Both the position numbers and the translations under genes were made by a program. From contig CALNVZ010003426.1 of assembly GCA_940671915.1 (NCBI GenBank), positions 25,467,973 to 25,531,972 of the forward strand: a DNA stretch of 64,000 nt, written 5' to 3'. Below, piece by piece: positions 23,796 to 33,991 of the stretch. The stretch's first letter is position 1; the number at the start of each line of letters is the position of its first letter. A model generated the notes under the pieces. It had not been told where the DNA came from and made no database searches. It saw nothing but the letters and a program-made list of their open reading frames with translations. The stretch is from Paracentrotus lividus (taxonomy: Eukaryota; Echinodermata; Echinoidea; Camarodonta; Echinidae).

Positions 23796-24825
23796 TATTG
23801 ATTAATTTGTGAGATCCGCCTCTTTATCGCAATCAGACAATAGATGGCGCTCAGTACAGTTTGTTTCAGGTTTTGATCGCGGAGTCACATTTTTAGCAGT
23901 CGCCCTTTTATCTGAGAAATATTTCGGTGTCAAAACTAGTCTACTTCCCCCCCCCCTCAGCGGTCAACTATACACGTATGCTCGTTCCCGATTTCTCCGG
24001 GAAAGCGGTATATTTTAGGGCCGGGTAGGGAAAATCGTCGAAAATCATTGAAATAGGGGTCCTTGGCATTAGAAAAGGGATAATTTTGCTGGCTCCCCCT
24101 TCAAAACCTGTTAAAGCAGTGGCGGATCCAGGATTTCGTTACAGGGGGGGGGGGAATTTCAGCGCGGGGGGGGGGATTACGTGTTAATTTTTTTTTTTCG
24201 GCCATCAAAGAGGTTATCATGTATCAGTCATAGGGTAAGGTTGGGGGTCAATCGGCCCGCTCGTTTATTTTTACTTCGCCTTTTTTTCTCTTTTCTTCCC
24301 CCCTTTTTGTTTTGTTTTTGTTGCCAAGGGGGGGGGGGGCGAAATTGGGGGTAATTTTGATGCAGCTTCCATTCCAAAAGCCTGTATTAAGGGTAATTTT
24401 AAGGGTAGAGGTGTGGTCGCTCAATCGACCCGGAAAAAAAAAAACAAGCCCCCCCCCCAAAAAAAAAAAAAAAAAAAAAAAAATTCCTTAATCAAGAAAT
24501 GAAGGTTTTTCCTACAATTATAAGGAGGAGCTCCAAAAAAAAAGCTTTATAAAAGTAAAAAAAAATTTAAAAAATGTCCGTGTAGGCCTACAAATTGACC
24601 TATTCGATCTTGACCTCAAACGTAGGTACGCCATATAAAAAAGGCCCCCAAAAAAAATCGGAGGGAAAAATCATAAGACCCGATTGACCAACATAAGCCT
24701 ACCCCTATGGCTGATACTTGACCCCTCCTCCACGAAATTCGAGCCGTAAAAATTCAAGCAAAAATGATTTATAATTTTAGCATCAAGAATCAGTAAAATC
24801 CAGTAAATCAGTAAATGATATGCAC

Positions 24826-25792
24826 GCATATCAATTCTACTCTATGTAAAATGTAAAATTAACGTATACCAATGTGCGGCATTAAATCGTAATTAAACAA
24901 GGCGTGTCCATTATCTAAGAGGCCATACGCAACAAAGTGACGTTGGAAATACGGCTGAGAAGCGCAGAAATCTATACAGCTGGCTGCAATAATAAATTAG
25001 CTCACAAAAACTCGCGTAAGAAGACTTCCCTCCAGTGGAATGGTATTTTCCGTTCGGTTGAGCAATCTACTCGTGGAGATGAAAGAAATTGATGGAACTT
25101 TTATCATGTTGTTAATTAATAGATTCTCCAGACCAGATGGAGGAAATACACATTTGGGCAAGCTTATAACATTATTGTGCTGAATTTGTAATCAGAATAT
25201 GCAATTCATATAAATTGATGCTCAAAACAATGACATAGATTGTGAACTTGTCACAAGTCGTGTGAAGACGCCGTTCACATGTTTCTATGCGATATGCATG
25301 TGATAAGCGTAAATATTGACTAGTCGAGGAAAGAACCTCTTATGATTATGTTCAAAGTGACAGGACTTTTTTTTTAATCAATTAAAATGAATGTACCATC
25401 TCCGGAAAGCTGAGAATTCAAGCTTTTAATTGCCCTGTGAACAATAACCTATAATAGTATAATGCGGCATCGAGGATCAAAACATGAACTATTTTGAGAG
25501 CAAAATATGCCATATTGTACAGGAATTTGATCTGACTAGGCTTTCGAATTGACACAAGTGACAGGACTTTTTTTCCCCTTTGCAATAAGTTATTCATATT
25601 TTTGAAAAATTCTGACTCTTAGCGTACTTATTCAAGTTGATCATTTCTTTGAAAAGGTAGTTGCTTACACCAATAAAGAAAATAAAGTGAAAAACTGTCC
25701 AAAAACAAAAAAGTCAATGGGCACGTTCGCTTTGAGTTATGTAGAATGGTAGCGCCCTCTATCTCTTAAGTTTACAACTAGAATTGATATGC
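24826..25792. mobile_element. ~967 bp TIR element (GCATATCAATTCTA), copy 2
   Basis: The duplicated-block counterpart of 20,158-21,102, with the same terminal inverted repeats and scattered one-base indels. Confidence 0.75.
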
Positions 25793-25965
25793 AATGTATT
25801 TCGGAAAGGCGTAGTAAAGTTATTTTTATTGATGGAAAATGCTCATATAACATCATTTAATTGATGGAAAATGCTCATATAACATAATTTAATTGCCTGA
25901 TGTTGCTGGCATAGCTTTTTTTTAATTTTTTTTAATTCATCTTATATACAAAATAATATTGGAGC

Positions 25966-26961
25966 ATCTCCCGCAAATAATAATGTTTTACAATTGTTCT
26001 TTTACAAGCAGGGAAGATTAACGGTCAAATGAGAAAATTTTGGATTTTTGAATAATAGAACTTTGCATTTTAAGACTGCAAAATAGCTGGTAGAACATTA
26101 TACTACTACAAAAGGTTTTTTTTTTAAATATGATTTTAAATTTGTATTATTCTAATATAATTTCATTTCCTTGATCTCGAAATATGGGGGGGGGGGAGGG
26201 TGATTGTACACATCCCCTCCGAAATCATTGGGGGGGGATCCCCTCCACTATCGACACCCATGCATATAGTTGGAGATTAGACACTTAGGGTAAATTGGAG
26301 AAATGGGACACTGCTAAGTGGGAAACTTTGGGGGAATTGCATATATGCATATGATTAACACATGTCTTAGAGGAGGAAATATTTTAGCGTAAATAAACAT
26401 ACATCTAGCAACAAATTACATGCCTGTTTGGGAGAAAAAAATTGACAGTTGTCGGAAAAATAATCGTTAAAAATCTGTAACATTTCACGTCTTGACATAA
26501 AGCGAATGCCATCTCGCTAATTCTGAAAATACACACGTATGGAAACTTGTCCTTGTGTTGCAGATCCCTTTTTGTTTTAGGGATAACGTGGCATTGAAAT
26601 AGTTCACAAATTAAATTCAAAACTAGAAAATAATCTAAAATGAAATATGATGGAAACAAAAGACTTAAAGCGATTGTTTTAATTAACCGTCCCTTATCCC
26701 CACATGTTTGGGGGTCAGTGGGACGCACCAATTTCGATAGTATTCCAATGTATAAACAAAGTTTGCGAAGACAGATCTTCACTCCGCACTTTTATATCAC
26801 AGTTCATATCCCACTTACCCCAATTTGACAGGGTAAGTGGAACAATTGGAGTAGTAACGATTAATATAGTCACTTTGACCTTTGGAGGATTTTTAAAACC
26901 AAAACTTTTCTAAAACGTTTATATCTAAATAAACTTCAAAATGAGATATGATTGCTTTAAA

Positions 26962-27015
<54 letters not shown>

Positions 27016-27240
27016 GCTTAGGTAAATTCTTAATTGTGTTCCACGGGTTTTTAATTGCCTTTGGAGCCTGATTACCTAAATTGTTTATTTAGATGGAAAA
27101 TTTAGGAGATAACATGACCAAATGCGTAAGTAGCCATTTTAAATCTCAATAGATATTTTATTGAAAGTTTTAAGAGTAAGAGAATACAGTCACGTACAAC
27201 AGCCAATGGGCAACTCTTTTTTTAATCTAAATTTTGAAAG
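25966..27240. other. Spacer upstream of the Rab GEF, no gene seen
   Basis: No coding exon recognised. At about 26,283-26,845 a weak inverted similarity (aaattggagaaatgggacac against catatcccacttaccccaat) may mark an old foldback element. The frames at 26,405-26,913 lie inside it and show no domain. Confidence 0.4.
26967..27005 (+). repeat. (ATT)n microsatellite
   Basis: About a dozen uninterrupted att units. Confidence 0.9.
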
Positions 27241-27526
27241 AAATGTGTTAAGAGAATAATAGTTGACATAGCTCAAATCAAAGTTCCCCAGAGCTATCCT
27301 CCCTTTTTGGATATTTTTTTGGTGAGATCGAAAAAAATGTCTCCGCCGGGAATTGAACCCGGGCCTCCAGCTCTAGGGCGGACCCGATCCGATTGACCGT
27401 CAGATAAACAGATTCTCAACCTCACCAATTGTTTTCTTTGTCGGGGGTGGATGTGTTTTTGAACAAGGACAAGCTCTGGGGAACTTTGATTTGAGCTACG
27501 TCAACTATTATTCTCTTCACCCATTT
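27241..27526. mobile_element. 286 bp TIR element enclosing a tRNA-like fragment
   Basis: The inverted arms are about 55 bp, with outer parts reading agagaataatagttgac on the left and gtcaactattattctct on the right. The interior (27,335-27,375) on the minus strand reads like a T-arm with a B box (cccgggttcaattcccgg). No complete tRNA cloverleaf could be built. Confidence 0.65.
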
Positions 27527-27538
27527 CCTTTATTTATA

Positions 27539-27573
<35 letters not shown>

Positions 27574-27578
27574 GTTTT

Positions 27579-27764
27579 CCAGAAATGCATTTACGCCAAT
27601 TTATTAAATTTCTCAGTCTCAAATTTTCGACGGACTAGTACCTTCGTCTTCTTCAGGAGTGATGAGGACAAGAAGAAGTGAGTGATGAGGACAAGACGGA
27701 GGTACTAGTCCGTCGAAAATTTGAGACGGAAAAATTTATTAAATTGGCATAAATGCATTTCTGG
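27579..27764. mobile_element. 186 bp foldback MITE
   Basis: Begins ccagaaatgcatttacgcc and ends ggcataaatgcatttctgg. A second mirrored segment inside reads aattttcgacggactagta / tactagtccgtcgaaaatt. The centre has short direct repeats of gtgatgaggacaag. Confidence 0.75.
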
Positions 27765-27819
27765 ACTACATTTTGTTTTTTTTTGTTTGATGATCGACTG
27801 CCAATACGTGAAAGTCTAT

Positions 27820-27820
27820 A

Positions 27821-27854
<34 letters not shown>
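27820..27854 (+). repeat. (AT)n microsatellite
   Basis: An uninterrupted at-dinucleotide run. Confidence 0.9.
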
Positions 27855-27857
<3 letters not shown>

Positions 27858-28115
27858 TAGAAGGAAGGGGAAAAAGCCTAGGCCTATTCCAAGGAAGATG
27901 GGGGATGTAGACTTAGGCCTAACGGAACTAGACCCTATAAGAAGGTATTCATTTTGTAATACCATTCCCCTCAATGTCACATTTTAAAGAGAAAGTATTC
28001 ACTTAAGGAATAGGCATAAGGAGCCTGTGTTAGGCCTGCCACCCTCCCCACGAAAAACAACTTTATTCTTCCAAATTCTTAGTCATGTGAGTGCGAAGAT
28101 TAGACATTATATTCA

Positions 28116-28291
28116 CAGTGGCGGATCAAGGATTTTCAAATTGGGGGAGGGCAGGCGCGATAGCGGGGGGGGGGGGGGGGGGAGGGGCGCCACCGAAATT
28201 TTCTGATTTTGACATAGGCCTCCAGTCAATTAGTGGTTTCCAAATTATAGGGGGCACACGTCCCCTGTACCCCCGCCTTGATCCGCCACTG
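28116..28291. mobile_element. 176 bp hAT-like MITE (CAGTGGCGGATC ends)
   Basis: Ends cagtggcggatcaagg and ccttgatccgccactg are exact reverse complements. The interior is G-rich and non-coding. No matching 8-base target duplication was found, so the hAT assignment rests on the terminal motif only. Confidence 0.7.
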
Positions 28292-28849
28292 TGTCCAAAA
28301 TAGGCCTACCAATATGAGAAAGAACCGCCCCCTCAATCTGACCTCTGACCTCTGACCCCTCGACTGTATGCTTGTTTGATGTGTTCGCGCTCGCGCCCCG
28401 CCCGCATCAATAAACGATGCACATGATAAAGCGGGGATTTCAAAATACATGTAGGCTCCTACTTTCCCGGCCAAACGCACGTGCTGTTAGTGTAGCCGCT
28501 CCGTAGCTGGTATGTCAAGTCGAGTATGCCATACAAGCCAGGAAATCCGACCAGAGGATCGATAGTGACGTACACAGCTAGATAAACTGGGTGATTCAGT
28601 TATCAAGAATATTATAGGCTATAGTAAGCAGAATTCGTGAAGGTAATTATAAACTATTTATTTTAATATAGACCCCTATATTCTTTAGGCACAGCCAATT
28701 GCACCATTGGTATACTACATGTACATCTCTTGCGAATCCCCTTGCAAAACCGGGGCTTATCGGTGAACATACTCTGTTTCCATTGTGTGCTTCCATCATT
28801 AAAGTACCTACTCAAAATCCCTACACGGACATATAATTATATTTTTAAA

Positions 28850-29156
28850 ATTCCCCCTGGTTGAAAAATTATTGATATCTGAAATAGGGAGAACTTTCTT
28901 TTTGTGTTGTGTTTACATGCCTCTATCAAATTGACCAATTCCTTTATCTAGAACCGTGAAAAAAGACAAATTTATGGAATTTACATACACAACACATGGG
29001 AGAGCTGCTCGCACGTGACGTCACAGAATCAAAACTTTTAATATTCATAACTTTGCTATTTTTTGGTCGATTTTCTTCAAACTTTCATTCATATTCTTTC
29101 TTTTATTTGTCTGCATTTTTTAAAACCAATAAAATTTCAGGGTGGACTTCCCCTTT
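28850..29156. mobile_element. Partial relative of the 5,714-6,211 MITE
   Basis: The right part (28,996-29,156) repeats that element's right arm, from gctgctcgcacgtgacgtca to cagggtggacttccccttt. The left arm is mostly missing, though a short stub (tccccctggttg) may remain near 28,853. Confidence 0.55.
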
Positions 29157-29408
29157 AAATCTAAGATTTTTTTTTTCCCGTCGTAGGGATGTTCTGCGAG
29201 TCCTCCATGCGCGTATTCTGGGGGGGGGGGGGGGGGGCTCGGGCCGGCTAGGCGCTCAAGGGGTGCCGAAGTTGACCTCAGAGGGGCCCAAAATGAGCTT
29301 CTGGCGCCAAATTGATTTACAAATAAAAATAAAAAATAATAAATAAATAAATAAGGGAAAATAATTCATAATTCCCGATAGACCGACTTAACCCTACCCT
29401 ATGGCTGG

Positions 29409-29579
29409 CTGTTAGATGATCTTGTTGGCGGCTCCCCGACCCCCCCCTTATTGTTCCGCCAGCGTGACACATGTGTGCATGAGGTGTTTCGTCTGTTAGA
29501 TGACCTTGTTGGCGGCTCCCCGACCCCCCCCCCTTTATTGTTCCGCCAGCGTGACACTGTGTGCATGATGGTGTTTCGT
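29409..29579 (+). repeat. Tandem duplication, two ~84 bp units
   Basis: Each unit starts ctgttagatga and includes ttggcggctccccgac, a C-run and ttgttccgccagcgtgac. The second unit starts at 29,493. Units differ by a few indels. Confidence 0.8.
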
Positions 29580-29597
29580 TGATCAGCAGGGTATTGA

Positions 29598-30320
29598 GGA
29601 GTCCGGGCTGAAATGAAAAGTTGTAAAATTAAGTAAAATTCATCAAGCACAACAACAGAAAATTTCATCAAAATCGGATGAAAAATAACAAAGTTATGCA
29701 TTTTTTAGGTCGTGATTTTTTTTTGTAAAACAGTTCTTGGCAAGTGTCTCATTGTCTCATTTGAATTAGGATTCCCCTAAGAATCAATATAATATACAAT
29801 GCATACTATATGACCTTTAAAATGTAATCAGGTATAATTATGAATCAAACAGAAGAATAGGAGAAAGGACTCGAGAAGAAGAAGAAGATTTAAATATTTG
29901 AATATTCAAATGAGCAAAATGATGATGTCACAGTCCCCCTACTTCTTGTGTATTTTATTATATGAAATCCTATTTATCTCATTTTTTCATATATTGCGTA
30001 TACAGAAAGTCTGTCCCTCATACTGAAATAAGTAAAAGCACTTGTGACCTTAAACATTCCACAAGGATTAATCCGTGTTTTTATGTCCTTGGGGCAGAAA
30101 ATCTTGATAATTGATATTTCATACAATAAAAAACATAGAAAGTAGGGGGACTGAGACACATCAGTTTGCCAATTTGAAGAACTTTTTCCTAAAAAATTCA
30201 AAACCTAAGAAAATTCATAACTTTGCTATTTCTTATCCGATTTTGATGAAATTTTCAGTGTTGTGCTTTTTCGATTTTACTTTAATTTTCTTATAATGCA
30301 ATCTCCAGCCCGGATGAGTC
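29598..30320. mobile_element. ~720 bp foldback element
   Basis: Mirrored segments at increasing distance from the centre: tcaaaatcggatgaaaaata against its counterpart near 30,220-30,250, gacagtccccctact-type sequence at about 29,930 against agtagggggactgagac at about 30,140, and ccgggctg / cagcccgg ends. No coding capacity. Confidence 0.6.
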
Positions 30321-30558
30321 CTTTAAGCACAGATGTTTGTACACCATCTTGGCTACGCCAATATTCAATAAAAAATATATCCGGGAATGATTGTCAGATG
30401 TGTTAGTGTCTCATGTTGCTGCATGTGGAATCTGACATTAAGTAGAAAATTGAGAGGCGAGATAGAGAGTAGAGAGTAGAATTAGAGGTAATCTTTCGTG
30501 ATTTAATCCTGAAAAGGACTGTAAACCAGTTGAGAAGACGAGATGCGAGGAAGGCTTG

Positions 30559-30585
30559 AGTAGTAGTAGTAGTACTACTACTACT
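30559..30585. repeat. Perfect (AGT)n/(ACT)n palindrome
   Basis: An agt-trinucleotide run turns into an act run at a central AGTACT, giving a self-complementary hairpin of at least 24 bases. Confidence 0.8.
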
Positions 30586-30710
30586 GGCATTTTTTGGATA
30601 AAATATTTCTGTGTAGTCTCATTTATCATAAATGAGAAAGCTGATGATGTCCTGCCAAAAAAAACCAAAAAAAAATCCTATATTGAAATAAGTTACAGCA
30701 ATGGTGATCT

Positions 30711-30956
30711 AAAGGGGAAGTCCGGACCAAAAATAAGTTGCTTTTATCAAAAGGAAGGAAAATTCGAAAAACAGATCCAAAAAAAAGAAAAAGAAAAAAA
30801 GACCACTAATAAGCAATTTATGAATTTCTTACAATGGTAACAAATCTGATTACTACAGTACGATTTTCTTCAAACTTTTTTCAATCTGTTTTTTTTAATA
30901 ATTTTTCTTACTGCTCTTGATAAAAATACCTTATTTTGAGTTCGGACTTCCCCTTC
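30711..30956. mobile_element. ~246 bp foldback MITE (AAAGGGGAAGTCCGGAC ends)
   Basis: Begins aaaggggaagtccggacc and ends gttcggacttcccctt, with inner mirrored parts (cttttatcaaaag, cagatccaaaaaa / ttttttttaat). The end sequence resembles those of 5,714-6,211 and 8,033-8,613, suggesting related families. Confidence 0.65.
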
Positions 30957-31145
30957 AAACATTCCGAAAGAAGTCATCCCTATTTTTGTTTTCTTGGAGC
31001 AGAAAAAATTACAAAATACAAAAGAAAATTTGGAGGTGTGACATAATCAGCTTTCCCTTTGAATATGAGACGCAAGGTTCTGCAACACGAATTTTAACCC
31101 CGATAAACTTGTAGGATACTTTTGAACCAGTCATGATTTTCATAA

Positions 31146-31419
31146 AGTGGCGGATCCAGGATTTCATTTCATTACAGGGGGGGGGGCAAAATCGGAATTT
31201 CAGATTTTTTTTTTTTATATTTATTTATTTATTTTTTTTTTTTTGGGGGGGGATGTTGATTTTGTTGGGCCTTCGGCCATCAAAGAGGACGTCATATATC
31301 AGCCATAGGGGTAAGGTTGGGGGTCAATCGGCCCATTCGTCTATTTTTACTTCGCTTTTCTTTTTCTTCCCCTCCCCCCTTTTTTTTTGCTAGGCCCCCC
31401 CCCCTGGATCCGCGCCTGT
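31146..31419. mobile_element. ~274 bp hAT-like MITE (AGTGGCGGATCCAGG ends)
   Basis: Begins agtggcggatccaggattt and ends cctggatccgcgcct. The interior shares ggccatcaaagagg and gggggtcaatcggccc with the partial copies near 19,488 and 24,117. It lies about 550 bases upstream of the TRIM A ATG-bearing exon. Confidence 0.65.
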
Positions 31420-31743
31420 CATATCCCCTTTAAAATAGCTTTTACTAGTATTCCTCTATTTTCTTTATTCCATTTTTGAATGCACATAACTGCTGAAAAA
31501 GGCAAAGGGAAAAGTAGAAAGTTGTAATACACATTAACACATTTCTCCGTTGAGTAACTGACAAAACATAACGAGGCATTCAGTTTGCAACTTTTCCTTA
31601 TATTCCGGCGTTTTGTGCATTCAATCGTGACAATCAACATTACAAATAGGTAATTAAGAAAAGGAGGAATAAATGAACTTTCGGGAGGTATTCAAATCGA
31701 GAATGATTAAAAAGCGTTTTAGTTATCAGGACCCACACTCCTG

Positions 31744-31980
31744 TTGCAGTACTTAAAAAAAAGAAGAAATATTAAATCTCTGGTCTTCATAATTTTTCAA
31801 AAAGGCCATCATGTTGTATGTCATCATCAGGTATGTTTTCCTCATAATACTGGTCAGGGGGCTTACATAACTGCGCATCTTGTGGTATTTGACAAAATAT
31901 ATAATTTACATACATCGTTATCTTTCCTTCCTTTCATTATTTCTTCTTTTCTCTTTTTACTTTCAGGACAACTTGGCATC
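31744..31980 (+). other. TRIM A 5' leader with intron
   Basis: A likely 5' untranslated exon ends at 31,830 (catcatcag before a gtatgt donor). A pyrimidine-rich tract ends in tttcag at 31,961-31,966. Exon 2 then starts gacaacttggcatc, directly before the ATG at 31,981. The open frame that runs through 31,744-31,980 would cross this intron and is not taken as coding. Confidence 0.6.
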
Positions 31981-33861
31981 ATGACTAGCATGGCTTCTGT
32001 TCCCGCTCAGAGTTTGGAATGTGGGATTTGCCATGAACTATACAATGAGCCCAAACAACTATCCTGTACCCACGCCTTCTGTCAGGACTGCTTGGATGAA
32101 CACCTTGAAGGAGACGAACTTACCTGTCCAGTTTGCGACGAGACAACCCAAGTAGAAGATGGCGATATTTCAAAACTACAAACGAACTTTCCTATCAAGT
32201 CTCTAGTGGAGGATGTAAAAGCCGCTGAGAAAATATGCACGGTCTGTGATCATAAGCTGAGGGCTCCTCCCGTTGCTTACTGTCAAGCTTGTGCGGAGTA
32301 CATGTGCAGCACTTGTCTTGATATTCATGGAAAGTGGAAGAAAAATGTAGGACATGAGGTAGTTGATAGTGAGGCGATCAAAAGCGGGAAGGTGAAAGTG
32401 AAGCAGCTCTGTAAGAAACATCCTCAAGAGGAGTTGGAGTGGGCTTGCTCAACCTGCAAAGTTTCCATCTGCTTTAGGTGTCGGATGCTCTACCATAATG
32501 GGGATACCCACGAAGTAGAAGAGGTGGCAGAGTTCCAGAAATCTCTACAAGACGAAGCGAAAACTCTGCAGAAAGACGCAGAAGAAAACATAGAACTGAT
32601 CAAGGCGCATACCGCATTCATCGAAGAACAGCATGTGAAGACTACTTCTGTTCTAGATGAGAGGGTAGTCGATGTCATCAGAGCATTTAATGAAGCTGTA
32701 GAAAAGCTTACACAGCAGAAAGATGAATTTGTCAAGAATCTGCTACATTGTAAGGAGGAACTAACTGGAAATTTACAAGAGTTGCAAGAGTCTCATCAAA
32801 AACTGGCTAACGATATCGCCGTCACCTGTGATTTAATGGCCAAGGGAATCAAAGGTTTCCTCGAGGGAGAATCATTGACGGTTCATCAAAAGCTTTGTGA
32901 GGAGTTACGGGATCTTTTGGATTGTGTTAATTGCGAAGAAGACAATCCACAAGCCATTACAGAACAAGCTGAAAACATCAAGTTCACCAAATACTCTGAA
33001 GATGAAGATGAAGATGAACTCACTTTTGGGGAGATATGTAATCTGCCAAAGCTAAATGATGATGATGATGATGCTTCTACAAATATTGAAGACAAGGATT
33101 GGAAATTGGAGAAGCTAGATTCGTTTTCCATTTCAGGAGCTGGAGTAGCTGACATGGCTCCGACCCCAGATGGGCGAATGGCTGTAGGTTACAAGAAGGG
33201 AGGCATCGACCTATTCACTCTTGAGGGGCTAGATGATACAGTGCTTGAGAAGACAAACATAACCTGTCTGTGTGTTTCGTCTACGTCCAAGTTTGTCATT
33301 ATCAACGAATCTGATGGACTTTCTCAATACTCATCCAGATTTACGAAAGGTCCAAGCATGGAACTCAGCATGAAACGAAAGCCTGGGTTATGTCTAGGAA
33401 AGAAAGACGAAATCCTTGTCTTTCAGTATATGGGGAGCTACCGTGCTGTGGTGACGGAATATACATCTGTTACTTACCTTTCGCTTAGTCTTAACAAGGG
33501 TGACGAAAAAGAAATTCACTGGACTCCAGAACGAGTCCAGAGAATGAATCACAAGTCACACATAGTCCTGGCTTACGAAACTTCTGTTCAGGTTCACAAT
33601 GAAGAATATAAGTGTATCTACGAAGTTGCTATTTCAGGTACTGCACACCCAGTCGTCTTGCCTGATGACAGCATTCTCATCGGTGTGGCGAAAGATGGTT
33701 ATGCTACTGTTGAACTGTACACCCAAGACCTCCGCTTCGTGAGAACAGTGCTTGAACGGTTCAAGCTGATCGGGTACGCCTTTTTCATGGAGTCATTTTC
33801 GAGCGGAGAGATCGCAATCTGTGATAGCAGAGCTGTGCATGTTTTCGAGAAGAAATGGTAA
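31981..33861 (+). CDS. TRIM-family RING/B-box protein A (TRIM56-like E3 ubiquitin ligase)
   Basis: A 626-residue single-exon frame. The RING finger is C14-x2-C17, C29-x-H31, C34-x2-C37, C49-x2-C52. B-box 1 covers about 86-128 (C86, C89, C101, C104, C109, C112). B-box 2 covers 144-177 (C144-x2-H147, C156, C159, C164, C167, H172, H177). A helical, coiled-coil-like region runs from about 180 to 330, then an acidic linker (about 340-370, with SEDEDEDE and DDDDD). The C-terminal ~240 residues contain DMAPTPDGRMAVGY, typical of beta-propeller (NHL/WD-like) blades; this part is inferred by pattern only. RING/B-box proteins of this kind are E3 ubiquitin ligases, often in innate immunity. The start is set at 31,981, after the splice acceptor, because gene B begins at the equivalent position. 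An AATAAA follows at 33,986. Confidence 0.92.
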   Translation: MTSMASVPAQSLECGICHELYNEPKQLSCTHAFCQDCLDEHLEGDELTCPVCDETTQVEDGDISKLQTNFPIKSLVEDVKAAEKICTVCDHKLRAPPVAYCQACAEYMCSTCLDIHGKWKKNVGHEVVDSEAIKSGKVKVKQLCKKHPQEELEWACSTCKVSICFRCRMLYHNGDTHEVEEVAEFQKSLQDEAKTLQKDAEENIELIKAHTAFIEEQHVKTTSVLDERVVDVIRAFNEAVEKLTQQKDEFVKNLLHCKEELTGNLQELQESHQKLANDIAVTCDLMAKGIKGFLEGESLTVHQKLCEELRDLLDCVNCEEDNPQAITEQAENIKFTKYSEDEDEDELTFGEICNLPKLNDDDDDASTNIEDKDWKLEKLDSFSISGAGVADMAPTPDGRMAVGYKKGGIDLFTLEGLDDTVLEKTNITCLCVSSTSKFVIINESDGLSQYSSRFTKGPSMELSMKRKPGLCLGKKDEILVFQYMGSYRAVVTEYTSVTYLSLSLNKGDEKEIHWTPERVQRMNHKSHIVLAYETSVQVHNEEYKCIYEVAISGTAHPVVLPDDSILIGVAKDGYATVELYTQDLRFVRTVLERFKLIGYAFFMESFSSGEIAICDSRAVHVFEKKW

Positions 33862-33985
33862 GGTCCCAATTGCAACATGCATGCCATGTATGCCTATCAA
33901 AAATGATCAGGTTCAGTTGCGGATCAAATGAAATTAAAATCCCACCTTCGAGATAAGGTTCCTCTAATTAAATCTAAAAATTAAC

Positions 33986-33991
33986 AATAAA
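33986..33991 (+). promoter_or_regulatory. Candidate polyadenylation signal of TRIM A
   Basis: First AATAAA after the stop codon, about 125 bases downstream. Confidence 0.45.

Larger units (their letters stand above)
21308..25965. repeat. Duplicated ~4.6 kb block, copy 2
   Basis: Same sequence as 16,724-21,282. This copy continues without a break into the downstream sequence past ggagcatctcccgc, while copy 1 stops at the gap. The Rab GEF coding exon at 21,454-21,622 is intact here, so this copy was used for the gene model. Confidence 0.88.

Noticed and set aside
31744..31980. 79-codon N-terminal extension of TRIM A
   Set aside because: A donor at 31,831 and an acceptor at 31,966 mark an intron there, and the paralogue begins at the equivalent of 31,981.
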